Under the pieces are notes generated by a model, which was not told where the DNA came from, did no database searches, and saw only the letters and a list, made by a program, of their open reading frames with translations. From NCBI RefSeq assembly GCF_023283885.1, contig NZ_JAKILA010000013.1:1-64000 (forward strand): a stretch of DNA of 64,000 nucleotides, in the 5' to 3' direction. This document shows, one piece after another, positions 29,825 through 38,827 of this stretch (its first letter is position 1; each line of letters starts with the position of its first letter). Source of the stretch: Shewanella basaltis (GTDB lineage: Bacteria > Pseudomonadota > Gammaproteobacteria > Enterobacterales > Shewanellaceae). The position numbers and the translations under genes are program-made.

Positions 29825-30220
29825 ATGCGTAAAACAGATAAAAAAATAGACAATAGGCTCAGGCAATTACTGACAGAAGTGTGTGATTTTGCAATGGACA
29901 CGTATTGTGGCTTTGCATGGTTAACTCACATAGTTGATTACAATGCATTTCCTAAAAGTTTGCGCATTGTATGTGTGTTTGATACTGAACCACAACTGAG
30001 GCAATTCACTCTAGATGGTCATCAGCTTGAGTTAATGAACTTGATTAAACGCACGTTGGCAAAAGACGGAATTGCCCTTGGCAATATTGAGCAACATGTT
30101 CTGTTTGATACGGAAACTGCGTGTCAACAGCAACATAATGGCAACTGGGCATTACGCCTTAGCAGCCCATTAATGGGTGTGGGTTTAAAGAGAGGGAGTG
30201 CTGCGGCTCGGTATCATTAA
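29825..30220 (+). CDS. Conserved hypothetical protein
   Basis: A 131-residue soluble protein without signal peptide or membrane segment. It opens with a very basic MRKTDKKIDNRLRQLL and has Trp/Cys/Tyr-rich DTYCGFAWLTHIVDY, then RIVCVFDTEPQL. I recall similar proteins in Shewanella and Vibrio carrying weakly supported regulator names, and I cannot assign a function. The ordered alpha/beta pattern and normal codon use support a real gene. It converges on the DUF1569 gene, with the 207-bp inverted-repeat element between them. Confidence 0.7.
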   Translation: MRKTDKKIDNRLRQLLTEVCDFAMDTYCGFAWLTHIVDYNAFPKSLRIVCVFDTEPQLRQFTLDGHQLELMNLIKRTLAKDGIALGNIEQHVLFDTETACQQQHNGNWALRLSSPLMGVGLKRGSAAARYH

Positions 30221-30237
30221 TTATCCAGCATTTGGAT

Positions 30238-30444
30238 TAATTAACCTCAACTCTGGATAAGAGATGTATTGATAACGATATAAATCAATAGATTGACTAA
30301 AATCCACTGTCAAGCTTGTGATTTGTTTTGCTAACAAGGCGAATTAACGCGTCAATAGCTAGCCTATTGCAAGTTAATTCAACGCAGTGAGGAAGGCAAA
30401 GGACTGCTTGAAAGGCGTTTGTTATCCAGAGCTGAGGTTAATTA
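30238..30444. mobile_element. 207-bp miniature inverted-repeat element, copy 1
   Basis: Termini TAATTAACCTCAaCTCTGGATAA and its inverse (30422-30444) match at all but one position over about 22 bp. The interior carries GCTAACAAGGCGAATT, CAATAGCTAGCCTATTG and ATTCAACGCAGTGAG, shared with copy 2 at 59225-59422. Internal inverted repeats (CAATAG/CTATTG, GAATTAAC/GTTAATTC) allow a large hairpin. It lies between two convergent genes, 3 bp from the stop codon of the DUF1569 gene, and has no transposase. Confidence 0.82.
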
Positions 30445-30447
30445 GCA

Positions 30448-31008
30448 TCATACTGGGTTACTCAATGGTTTAAAGCTGTCTAGGTGATTATAAAAATGCA
30501 AAATATGCGCAAGCTCATATTCTTGTTTAGTCAGTTCACCGTAAGCAAAATGCGGTGCTAGTTGGCCTTGGTATTGCGAAAAGTCAGTTAATGATGTGAC
30601 TAATCGCGCCAGGGCTTGATGGGCATCAGCGTTTGGTTCAAGTACTGGCGCTGCTGGAATGGCCTCGGTAAGGTTATGTGTCATTGCCCCTTTTATGGCA
30701 AAAGCAGAAAAGGCTAATGTCCCTATTGTTTGTTTAAATACGGCCGATTTGTGCTGGGGATATCCACTCATGGAAAACTCAACGCTTTGAGCACAATGGG
30801 TAAAAATTTGCGCCGCATTCCATTGGCCTATGCTCAAGTTTGCAAGTGCTTCAGCTGGTAAGCTGGCAAACATGTGTAACCTTGAGAATAATGCGTCAAG
30901 AGTGAGGGATTTTGGATCGTTGCCTTGTGCTAACCAAACCGCACTTGCACCACTAAGCCCGATCACTGAGCTGGCGAGGCCGATTTTTAAAAACTGTCTG
31001 CGTTGCAT
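30448..31008 (-). CDS. DUF1569 family protein with Tat-like signal
   Basis: The 186-residue protein begins MQRRQFLKIGLASSVIGLSG, a twin-arginine-type motif (RRQFLK) followed by a hydrophobic stretch, so Tat export is likely. The mature part matches DUF1569, a DinB-like four-helix family, with WNAAQIFTHCAQSVEFS and the C-terminal HFAYGELTKQEYELAHILHFYNHLDSF; the spaced histidines could bind a metal. No activity is known. Its start overlaps the stop of the preceding gene by one base, placing it last in a three-gene operon with a DUF6265 protein and an antiporter. Confidence 0.85.
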   Translation of the reverse strand: MQRRQFLKIGLASSVIGLSGASAVWLAQGNDPKSLTLDALFSRLHMFASLPAEALANLSIGQWNAAQIFTHCAQSVEFSMSGYPQHKSAVFKQTIGTLAFSAFAIKGAMTHNLTEAIPAAPVLEPNADAHQALARLVTSLTDFSQYQGQLAPHFAYGELTKQEYELAHILHFYNHLDSFKPLSNPV

Positions 31009-31475
31009 TAATTTGCCTTATTTTTGTCTTTGAGGCGAGTAAACTTAATGTTAACGCCTTTACTGTGTTGGCCGCTTAACTTCACAATGAGATGATCATG
31101 GTCGATAAAATCATACTCAATTTTATTTGGAAAGTCGTGTGCGCTATTTTCAAATACCAGTCTTGTTTGCTCACATTGGGTTAGTTTAAATGCTACTGGC
31201 AAAGGATTATGTGCCACTGTCGCCACATAAAAAATCCCTTCAGGCATACTCAATAAATGCAAAGACTCATTGTGTTTCCATTGTTCGGTAAAGGTTTCAC
31301 CGCTGCCTTCAAAAGTATTGCCACTCACTTGTTGCCATTGCTCTTGCACAATGCGCTGTTTGTGCACACTTTGCCAAACGCCTAATAAGCCTTGCAAAAC
31401 GGAGATGTTTTCACATTGTGTTGCTAAGGCACTGTGTGACAATAATGTCAGTAGCCCAAATAGGATTAATTTCAT
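31008..31475 (-). CDS. Secreted DUF6265-type protein
   Basis: A 155-residue protein with a Sec signal peptide (about 1-18, ending HSALA before TQCENIS). The mature chain looks like a small beta-barrel: GLLGVWQSVHKQRIVQEQWQQVSGNTFEGSG, later LVFENSAHDFPNKIEYDF. The pattern GxW near the start and the FENxxHDFPxxIxY block fit DUF6265, whose function is unknown. It overlaps the antiporter gene by 4 bp and the DUF1569 gene by 1 bp, so all three are translationally coupled. Confidence 0.8.
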   Translation of the reverse strand: MKLILFGLLTLLSHSALATQCENISVLQGLLGVWQSVHKQRIVQEQWQQVSGNTFEGSGETFTEQWKHNESLHLLSMPEGIFYVATVAHNPLPVAFKLTQCEQTRLVFENSAHDFPNKIEYDFIDHDHLIVKLSGQHSKGVNIKFTRLKDKNKAN

Positions 31476-32716
31476 TCACGACCTTTTATGTGTTTTCTGG
31501 CATAGACTAATTCAAATATGGGGGTCGCCATAAACGTAGTCACAATCGCCATCACTACCATTATCGAAAATAACCCTTGCTCAATAATGCCATGTTGCAG
31601 GGCAATATTGATGATAATGAGCTCCATTAGCCCGCGAGCATTCATTAACGCGCCAATAGCCATTGCGGTAGGGTTGTCTGCTCCACTTAACCTTGCTGCC
31701 GCCCAACATGCAAGGCCTTTCGCCAATATAGAGGCCAATAAAATTAATAGTGTAATACCGAGTAAATCCCAAGATGCTAATAAGGTTAATTCTGTCTTTA
31801 AACCAGAGTATGTAAAAAACATAGGTAACAAAATGACTAGGGTAATGGTATGTAGTCTTGAGGTGAGTATGTCTGTTAGTTGCCCTCTAGGCATCGCAAC
31901 ACCTAATAAAAAGCCGCCAAACACAGCATGTAAACCAACCCATTCCATTGCGTAAGCTGACAAGCCGAACAAGATTAAAATGAATACAAATGTACCATGC
32001 GATAATTTGCCTGTTATTTGAGCATTATTAGCAAGTGGTTGAAGCCACATTGTGGCTTTGGTTAGCATAATGTAGGCATAAAGCCCACCGCCGAACAACG
32101 CTTTAAGCGCTAATAATACTCCGCCGCCATAACTTCCTAACACTATGGCTAAAATAAACCATGCGGCAGCATCGTCTATTGCGCCAGCCGCTAATGCTAA
32201 GGTACCTAAAGCGGTACCGGCTAATCCACGTTCATAGACGATTCTGGCAAGCATTGGGAATGCGGTGATTGCAATTGCGGCGCCCATAAATAATGACGCG
32301 TGGCTAAAACTGATATTTTCTGTAAATAAACCAGGAACGTCCATTAGCCAAATACACAACAACATGGCCACTGCAAAAGGGGCTAACATGCCAGCTAACG
32401 ATACCGATATAGCTGATTTCAGTTGGTTTTTAAATAAATCCGTATTGAATTCTAAGCCTACTAGAAACATGTATAAGCCAACACCCAATTGTGCGCCCAG
32501 ATATAACCAGGATTGCGTCTGTTCAATAAACACACTTTGTTGCCATTGTGGCCATATAAAACCAAGAAGTGAGGGGCCTAACATCACGCCGGCTATCATC
32601 TCGCCAACAACTTTAGGTTGGCCAATAAATTTGGCTAAATACCCCATAACTTGCGAAGCAATAATGATGATAAGTAATTGCAATGAAAAGGCAAAAATGA
32701 GTTCAATTGTGTTCAT
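31472..32716 (-). CDS. Cation:proton antiporter, CPA2 family
   Basis: A 414-residue inner-membrane protein with about twelve hydrophobic segments. The N-terminal LAKFIGQPKVVGEMIAGVMLGPSLLG, followed by GLEFNTDLF and AAGAIDDAAAWFILA with the paired Asp ion-binding motif, marks the CPA2 (Kef/NapA-like) family. No C-terminal TrkA-N domain is present, unlike KefB/KefC. It would exchange Na+ or K+ for H+. It is the first gene of a compact operon with two exported small proteins. Confidence 0.9.
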   Translation of the reverse strand: MNTIELIFAFSLQLLIIIIASQVMGYLAKFIGQPKVVGEMIAGVMLGPSLLGFIWPQWQQSVFIEQTQSWLYLGAQLGVGLYMFLVGLEFNTDLFKNQLKSAISVSLAGMLAPFAVAMLLCIWLMDVPGLFTENISFSHASLFMGAAIAITAFPMLARIVYERGLAGTALGTLALAAGAIDDAAAWFILAIVLGSYGGGVLLALKALFGGGLYAYIMLTKATMWLQPLANNAQITGKLSHGTFVFILILFGLSAYAMEWVGLHAVFGGFLLGVAMPRGQLTDILTSRLHTITLVILLPMFFTYSGLKTELTLLASWDLLGITLLILLASILAKGLACWAAARLSGADNPTAMAIGALMNARGLMELIIINIALQHGIIEQGLFSIMVVMAIVTTFMATPIFELVYARKHIKGRE

Positions 32717-32928
32717 ATAACCTTAATAGGGGTGAGTATCGATTGCAGCATGGCAATGTGCCTGTAACAAGGATGCTAACTATTCAATAGAGTCTACTTT
32801 GGGTCAAGGGGGGAATGTTAAAATAGTGTGTCTTTGATTTATCGTTATTATAGGTTGGAAGATGTGACGGTTATAAGCATAATACTGCACACAATTAGCC
32901 AGTCATCATTTTATCATTTGAGGATACT

Positions 32929-34854
32929 TTGAGCTCTAGACTCACTAAAACGGTTGTTCACGAATTTAGCGGCCATGGTGCATTGGCTAAACATGTACAC
33001 AACTACCATCATCGTCAAAGTCAAACCGATATGGCTGTCGCTGTGAGTGAGGCCATTAGCCAACAACATAACCTGATCCTCGAGGCCGGTACCGGTGTAG
33101 GTAAAACCTTTGCTTATTTAATCCCTGCATTACTTAGTGGTAAGCAAGTGGTTATCAGTACGGGTAGTAAAAACTTGCAAGAGCAGTTGTTTTTAAAAGA
33201 TTTGCCCGCCTTACTTGCAATGCTATCTGTGTATGTACCTATTGCATTATTAAAGGGGCGCAATAACTATTTGTGTCAGTTGCGACTGGAAAAGCTTATG
33301 CAAAACGCGAGTCAATTTGCTGATGATTACATTGATGATTTACTGAAAATTAATCAGTGGGCGCATTTAACAAAAGACGGCGATATCGGTAATTTAACCT
33401 CAGTTGCAGAGCATTCTGAGGTAATTCCAAGCGTGGTAAGCACCAAAGAAACCTGCACAGGTAAGCAATGCCAACATTACGATGTGTGCTTTACTCGAAA
33501 AGCGCGGGTAAGGGCGATGGATGCTAAAGTTGTTGTCGTTAATCATCATTTGTTTTTTGCCGATAGACTGCTTAAAGATACCGGTTTTGCTGAATTACTG
33601 CCCGATCCTGATGTCGTGATTTTTGATGAAGCCCATTTGGTGCCAGATATTTGCATTAATTATTTTGGAAGTCATATCTCCAGCCGAGAAATAGACTCCC
33701 TGCTAAATAACATTATTAAGCTGCACAAAACGGTTATTCGCGACAGTATTCAAATAGAACAGTTGGCGCAGCGAGCATTAATAGGATTAAGTGATTGGCA
33801 TAATGCAATGTTTGATGCGCAAGTATCAGATTGGCGCAAAGTATTAGCGAATAAACATTTAGCCAACCTATCGTGGACATTACAGCAAGCCTTGGCCGAT
33901 CTTGCTAACGTGATGACTTATCATCTAGGCCGAGATGATCAGCTTGACCTTGCGTTTGAACAACTTCACGAGCTTGCGCAAAAGTTACAAGATTATTTTG
34001 AATGCAAAGATATGCAATCTGCGTACAGTGTCGAATTAGGCGCTAGGTTTATCATGTTAAGGCTTAGCCCGATTAATGTGGCCAAACAATGCCAGCAACT
34101 TTTTGATGGTAATACGCAGTGGATTTTTACCTCTGCAACCTTGCAAGTAAATAGAAGTTTAGCCCATTTTGCGACTGAGTTAGGTTTAGGATCTGCTAAG
34201 CAGATTATTTTAGACAGTCCATTTGATTATCCAAATCAAGCCATATTTTGTGTACCAAGACACCTTGGCAAAGTAGGTCAGTCTCAACATTCAGTAAAAC
34301 AAGTGGTTGATGTTTGTATCCCAGCCATCAATGCGGCACAAGGCCGAACATTTATTTTATTTACCAGCCATCAAATGCTTGAGCAGGTTGCCAGTTCCTT
34401 ACAGGGTAGAACAGCCTACCCATTATTGGTACAAGGGCAGGCGAGCAAACAGAGTTTACTGAATAAGTTTAGGCAATTAGGTCATGCGGTATTACTGGGT
34501 ACTAGCAGTTTTTGGGAAGGTGTAGATGTGAGAGGCAAATTATTAAGTTGTGTCATCATCGATAAATTACCTTTTGTGTCACCTGATGATGCGCTGTATA
34601 AAGCCCGTGCCGCCAATGCTGAACGTCAGGGAATGGATCCATTTAATCATATCTCCTTGCCCCAAGCTGTGATTAGTTTAAAGCAGGGGGTTGGGCGACT
34701 TATCCGTGATGAGAAAGATCGAGGCGTGCTGATTTTATTAGACAACCGCATTGTTAACCGTGCTTATGGACAAGCATTTATTAATTCATTACCACCAATG
34801 AAACGCACACGAGATTTAGACAGTGCATTGCAATTTTTAAAACAGATCCCATAA
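32929..34854 (+). CDS. yoaA: ATP-dependent DNA helicase, DinG/YoaA type
   Basis: A 641-residue superfamily 2 helicase of the XPD-like group. Walker A is in LEAGTGVGKTFAYL, the iron-sulphur cluster cysteines lie in YLCQLRLEKL and CTGKQCQHYDVC, the DEAH box is in FDEAHLVPD, and motif VI is in QGVGRLIRDEKDRG. YoaA in E. coli works with the Holliday-junction subunit HolC in repair of stalled forks. Translation uses TTG 32929, with GAGGA five bases upstream. tsaB begins 74 bp downstream, the same order seen in other gammaproteobacteria. Confidence 0.93.
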   Translation: MSSRLTKTVVHEFSGHGALAKHVHNYHHRQSQTDMAVAVSEAISQQHNLILEAGTGVGKTFAYLIPALLSGKQVVISTGSKNLQEQLFLKDLPALLAMLSVYVPIALLKGRNNYLCQLRLEKLMQNASQFADDYIDDLLKINQWAHLTKDGDIGNLTSVAEHSEVIPSVVSTKETCTGKQCQHYDVCFTRKARVRAMDAKVVVVNHHLFFADRLLKDTGFAELLPDPDVVIFDEAHLVPDICINYFGSHISSREIDSLLNNIIKLHKTVIRDSIQIEQLAQRALIGLSDWHNAMFDAQVSDWRKVLANKHLANLSWTLQQALADLANVMTYHLGRDDQLDLAFEQLHELAQKLQDYFECKDMQSAYSVELGARFIMLRLSPINVAKQCQQLFDGNTQWIFTSATLQVNRSLAHFATELGLGSAKQIILDSPFDYPNQAIFCVPRHLGKVGQSQHSVKQVVDVCIPAINAAQGRTFILFTSHQMLEQVASSLQGRTAYPLLVQGQASKQSLLNKFRQLGHAVLLGTSSFWEGVDVRGKLLSCVIIDKLPFVSPDDALYKARAANAERQGMDPFNHISLPQAVISLKQGVGRLIRDEKDRGVLILLDNRIVNRAYGQAFINSLPPMKRTRDLDSALQFLKQIP

Positions 34855-34928
34855 GCTTTTTAAAACGGCATGTATCAGTTATCATATTGGGCTAATTTGA
34901 TGCTTTATTTATTGGGTAATTTTCCATT

Positions 34929-35630
34929 ATGTTACAGCCGTTAACCATACTTGCGCTTGATACCTGCACTGAAACCTGTTCTGCTGCGCTCACTGTCAAT
35001 GGCAAGCTGTTTGCCCAAATTGCCGACGCCCCTCGTGAACATAGCCAACGGTTATTACCTATGGTTGATGACATTTTAGCACAAGCAAAAGTGACGTTAG
35101 GTGAGGTTGACTTAATTGCTTATGGCAGAGGGCCGGGAAGTTTTACCGGTATTAGAATATGTACCAGCATGACTCAAGGGCTTGCACTTGGTTTAGCGTT
35201 ACCTGTGATAGGTATTTCGACCTTAGCAGCAATGGCCCAAGCGGCGATTACAGAGCACGGAGCCACTCAGGTTTTTTGCAGTATTGATGCTCGTATGGAT
35301 GAAGTTTATTGGGGCCAATTTGTTGCCAAAGATGGCATTGCAACATTAGTGGGTGAAGAACATGTCAGCGCACCAGAAGCGGTTGAGATGTTACTGAAAA
35401 GCGAGCAAGCTATTCATGCCTGTGGTACTGGTTTTGCCGCTTATCCTCAACTGTTGGCATTGGCGCCAGACACCACTTTATGCAGTGACGTTACTTACCC
35501 TGACGCAAAATACATGCTGTTGTTAGCACAACAAGGCTATCAACAGGGCTTACACACCAGTGTTGATGAACTTGCCCCAGTTTACTTGCGTGATACTGTC
35601 ACGTGGCAAAAACTTCCTGGTCGAGAATAG
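34929..35630 (+). CDS. tsaB: tRNA threonylcarbamoyladenosine biosynthesis protein TsaB
   Basis: TsaB is the non-catalytic scaffold partner of TsaD in making t6A37 on ANN-decoding tRNAs. The 233-residue protein keeps the actin-like N-terminal fold with LALDTCTETCSAAL, HSQRLLPMVDDIL and YGRGPGSFTGIRICTSM. It lacks the metal-binding histidines of TsaD, as expected. It lies directly after yoaA on the same strand. Confidence 0.96.
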   Translation: MLQPLTILALDTCTETCSAALTVNGKLFAQIADAPREHSQRLLPMVDDILAQAKVTLGEVDLIAYGRGPGSFTGIRICTSMTQGLALGLALPVIGISTLAAMAQAAITEHGATQVFCSIDARMDEVYWGQFVAKDGIATLVGEEHVSAPEAVEMLLKSEQAIHACGTGFAAYPQLLALAPDTTLCSDVTYPDAKYMLLLAQQGYQQGLHTSVDELAPVYLRDTVTWQKLPGRE

Positions 35631-35699
35631 CCATTGCACGTAAATTGACATATTATTTAATCAACACTTCACATAATACTGAGACAGTCAGTTACGCTT

Positions 35700-36029
35700 A
35701 TGACGATGAATGCAGCATTATCTTTGGCAAATAATCAATCAGGCGCTGTCAGCCTGAGCCAAGCTGTTGCCGGCAATCGGCCCATTACTCCTGCGCGTGA
35801 AGCGATTATTGTCAATCCTGTTACTGTCGATGCTGAGCAACAAGGGGCGCAGAGTCATAGCGTTGAAATTGTTGATGATGTCACCCTATCTGCTAAACGC
35901 CAAGCACGTGTCGAGTACGACCGTGAAACCAGTAGCCAACGTGGTGCAATTGCTCAGTATTTATCAACTCAACATTCAGCAAAACGTGAAGAAATTCAAC
36001 AAATGGTCGGTATAGACTTGTATGCCTAA
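35700..36029 (+). CDS. Conserved hypothetical protein
   Basis: A 109-residue hydrophilic protein with no signal peptide. The N-terminal half is low complexity and likely disordered (rich in Ala, Val, Gln, Ser). The C-terminal third is helical and ends with AKREEIQQMVGIDLYA, an ending I associate with small uncharacterised proteins in Shewanella and related genera. Function unknown. It overlaps the M50 peptidase gene by 8 bp, so it belongs to that operon. Start is ATG 35700 or 35706; no strong ribosome site decides. Confidence 0.7.
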   Translation: MTMNAALSLANNQSGAVSLSQAVAGNRPITPAREAIIVNPVTVDAEQQGAQSHSVEIVDDVTLSAKRQARVEYDRETSSQRGAIAQYLSTQHSAKREEIQQMVGIDLYA

Positions 36030-36696
36030 TGGCTTATCTGCAACGCCTAGTCGCAGCCGATTTATGCTTGAACTGCTGGTGGCATTTTTACTCACTCGCT
36101 TACCTTATATCTCTATTCCATTTAAATGGTTAGAAAGCTATTTTCATGAGTTATCTCATGGTATTGCAACTATCTTAACCGGTGGGATGGTGAGTCATAT
36201 TCAGTTATTTCCTAATGGTGCTGGCTTTTGTTTTAGTCAGGGTGGTAGCAGCATAGTCATTGCCTATGCTGGCTATTTGGGCGCTGCATTATGGGGTTAT
36301 GTTATTTTTTTGTTAGCCACTAAAAAAAGCATTATTCGTTTTACCCTAAGCTTATTAGGGTTGACCGTTGCGTCATCATTAGTGTTTTGGGCGCGTGATA
36401 TTCTTACCATTGCAATTTTACTTGTGCTTGCAATTGTTTTTTTGTTACCACTTAAATTAAAAAACAGTAGTCTGTTAAACACCTTACTGCGTATATTAGG
36501 GCTGATGATAATTTTGAATGCCATGGCAAGCCCTATGGTGTTATTAGGATTAAGTGGCCAAGGCGATGCGGTGATGCTAGCGCAAATGACGTGGATCCCT
36601 GCATGGTTATGGGTCATAACATGGCTGATGTTCAGTTGTGTGATGCTGTGGTTATGTTGGCAAAAAGTAGAGTACACAAAGGGAGTAACTAAATGA
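36022..36696 (+). CDS. M50 family membrane metallopeptidase
   Basis: A 224-residue integral membrane protein with about six hydrophobic segments. It carries the zinc-peptidase motif HELSH (His42, Glu43, His46) at the end of the first membrane segment, in YFHELSHGIATILTGG, which fits the M50B (SpoIVFB-like, intramembrane) family. No PDZ or CBS domain is visible. The substrate is unknown. It overlaps the preceding gene by 8 bp and the methyltransferase-like gene by 4 bp. Confidence 0.85.
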   Translation: MPNGLSATPSRSRFMLELLVAFLLTRLPYISIPFKWLESYFHELSHGIATILTGGMVSHIQLFPNGAGFCFSQGGSSIVIAYAGYLGAALWGYVIFLLATKKSIIRFTLSLLGLTVASSLVFWARDILTIAILLVLAIVFLLPLKLKNSSLLNTLLRILGLMIILNAMASPMVLLGLSGQGDAVMLAQMTWIPAWLWVITWLMFSCVMLWLCWQKVEYTKGVTK

Positions 36697-37556
36697 AACG
36701 TAACATGATGTTAGGAGCCTTAATTGGCGTTTCTTGTCTTGGATTAACACCAGCTGTGTTTGCCGCACAGGCCGTGCCTGTTAAGCAAGAAGCAATGCCG
36801 CAAATTAATGCTGCATTAGTCAAAGCCGTAGCCAGTGAATTTCGTTCTTCAGAAAATAAATTACGTGACCAATATCGTCACCCAGCTGAAACGTTAGCAT
36901 TTTTTGACGTCAAACCTGATCAAACTGTAATTGAGTTATGGCCTGGTGGAGGATGGTATGCTGAGATTTTGGCACCTTACTTAGCTGAAAAGGGCCAATA
37001 TGTGGCAGCTAATTTTGAAACTAAACCGGCTACAGAGACTAGGCAAAGTGCTTATTATCAATCAGCAGGTTTAAAGTTTGAAAAATGGGTAAATGATAAC
37101 CAAGCCACTGTAGGAAATGTGCAATTTGTCACGCTAGACCCACCTGCTAAATTTGCATTAGGTAAAGATAACTCAGCCGATCATGTGCTGACATTCCGTA
37201 ATTTGCACAATTGGGCAATGAAAGGTGAATTAGAAGGCGTATTCAAAGCGGCCTATGATGTGTTAAAAGTGGGCGGTTCACTTGGCGTGGTTGAACATAG
37301 AGCCAATGTCGGTATGCCAGCAGAAAGCGGTTATATGGATCAAAACCAAATGGTCGAATTGGCCAAAAAATACGGTTTTGAATTAACGGCTAGCTCTGAA
37401 ATTAACGCTAACCCGAAAGACACTAAAGATTATCCAAAAGGAGTGTGGACATTGCCACCTCGACTCGCAATGGGTGATGAGGATAAGCAAAAATACCTTG
37501 ATATTGGTGAGAGCGATCGTATGACGCTTAAATTTACCAAAATAGCCACCAAGTAA
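36693..37556 (+). CDS. Exported class I SAM-dependent methyltransferase-like protein
   Basis: The 287-residue protein has a Sec signal peptide (about 1-24, ending AVFA before AQAVPV) and then a Rossmann-type methyltransferase domain: FFDVKPDQTVIELWPGGGWYAEILAPYL is motif I, HVLTFRNLHNW motif IV, and DVLKVGGSLGVVEHR motif V/VI. An exported methyltransferase is odd, because SAM is not expected outside the cytoplasm, so it may bind another ligand or have lost catalysis. It is the last gene of a three-gene overlapping operon. Confidence 0.88.
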   Translation: MKRNMMLGALIGVSCLGLTPAVFAAQAVPVKQEAMPQINAALVKAVASEFRSSENKLRDQYRHPAETLAFFDVKPDQTVIELWPGGGWYAEILAPYLAEKGQYVAANFETKPATETRQSAYYQSAGLKFEKWVNDNQATVGNVQFVTLDPPAKFALGKDNSADHVLTFRNLHNWAMKGELEGVFKAAYDVLKVGGSLGVVEHRANVGMPAESGYMDQNQMVELAKKYGFELTASSEINANPKDTKDYPKGVWTLPPRLAMGDEDKQKYLDIGESDRMTLKFTKIATK

Positions 37557-37565
37557 CGTTACCAT

Positions 37566-37610
37566 GGGATAACTTATTATGCTCATTGATAAGTTATCCC
37601 GTTTGCTTTC
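37566..37610 (+). terminator. Terminator after the methyltransferase-like gene
   Basis: GGGATAACTTAT (37566-37577) pairs with ATAAGTTATCCC (37589-37600) in a 12-bp perfect stem, then a T/C-rich tail. It is ten bases past the stop codon. Confidence 0.7.
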
Positions 37611-37713
37611 CTTAAGTACTTTATCATCACTTCCAAAAATACATTCATTGTATTGTTGAATAACACCAATGATGTGTTATTGATATTATCTTTAATGAGT
37701 GTGGTATTATCCT

Positions 37714-38613
37714 ATGTTAAACACAGGTCTTAATGTTGATGCTACTGAATTTCAGCTGACCTTGGCGCATATTAATATTGCAGTAAAGCGTTATGGTCAT
37801 GCTAACAATCCAATTATTTTGGCGCTACACGGTTGGTTAGATAACGCCGACAGCTTTGCTCCCTTAGCTCATGAATTTCAACAACTAGGTTTATTTAACA
37901 GTCATCAGTTAATCTGCATAGATTGGCCAGGGCATGGCTTGTCTGAGCATAGACCGGGCAGATATCCATTACATTGGGTTGATTATATCTATGATTTACA
38001 GGCCGTTATTCAAGCAATATCAACAGATAATCAACCTATCATTCTTATCGGGCACTCTTTGGGAGGGATTATTGCCTCAGCTTACAATGCTTGCATGCCT
38101 GAGCATGTCGCAAAATTGATCCTAATCGAAGCACTTGCGCCTTTATTTGAATCAGCAGAGCACGCCAAGAGTCGGCTTCGCAACGGTTTAGTTCAACAAG
38201 CGCGTTTTAATCGTCAGTTAGCCCGGCCAACGCCAACATATTCTTCAATGGATGTGGCTATTCAAGCAAGGCATCAACTTACAGGGCTTGCTTTACCTTG
38301 GTGTGAGCTCATCACGCGGCGAAATATGCAATTGATTGATGATAAATGCGCGTGGCGAAGCGATCCAAGATTAAAGCTTGATTCATTAAATCGTTTTACC
38401 TTTGAACAAGTTGATGCATTAATGACCCGCAGTAATACCGCAACACTTTTTATTGGTGCTATAGACGGTTATAAACAACTCACATTAACTGAACAGCATG
38501 CAAATACCTGGTTTACTGATATTAAAATGGTTACATTAGCGGGTGATCATCACTTACATATGGGTAATGCTAGGCAAGTCGCAGAATCGATTGGAGCATT
38601 TATTCTAAATTAG
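37714..38613 (+). CDS. Alpha/beta hydrolase
   Basis: A 299-residue cytoplasmic hydrolase. The oxyanion loop is in LALHGWLDNADSF, the nucleophile elbow is GHSLGG (Ser115), and the catalytic His is in LAGDHHLHMGNA near the C-terminus. The fold is that of serine hydrolases such as esterases; substrate unknown. GTG 37699 is in frame, but ATG 37714 was chosen; neither has a strong ribosome site. It sits alone between the methyltransferase operon and fadD. Confidence 0.85.
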   Translation: MLNTGLNVDATEFQLTLAHINIAVKRYGHANNPIILALHGWLDNADSFAPLAHEFQQLGLFNSHQLICIDWPGHGLSEHRPGRYPLHWVDYIYDLQAVIQAISTDNQPIILIGHSLGGIIASAYNACMPEHVAKLILIEALAPLFESAEHAKSRLRNGLVQQARFNRQLARPTPTYSSMDVAIQARHQLTGLALPWCELITRRNMQLIDDKCAWRSDPRLKLDSLNRFTFEQVDALMTRSNTATLFIGAIDGYKQLTLTEQHANTWFTDIKMVTLAGDHHLHMGNARQVAESIGAFILN

Positions 38614-38692
38614 TGGCTGTAACGGTTGAAATCGCTGTTATTTTGAATGCATTTATGTGATTATGGTCAAAAATTAAAACACTTGTATGATT

Positions 38693-38706
38693 TTTGTCGC
38701 GACAAA
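38693..38706. promoter_or_regulatory. Palindrome upstream of fadD, possible operator
   Basis: TTTGTCGCGACAAA is a perfect 14-bp palindrome about 120 bp before the GTG start of fadD. It does not match the FadR operator pattern. It could bind another dimeric regulator, but that is a guess. Confidence 0.35.
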
Positions 38707-38827
38707 TAAGCATTACAAGAAACATAAAAGCCTGCAAAAACAATATAAATGATATGCAGTTGCAATAAAATTTTACCACTGACGGGGAATGCACGTCTTA
38801 GCACAGTGGAATGATTAGGAGACACTT

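Noticed and set aside
38600-38794. A 64-codon minus-strand frame between the hydrolase gene and fadD
   Set aside because: It overlaps the hydrolase 3' end, lies in the fadD promoter region and has no recognisable features.
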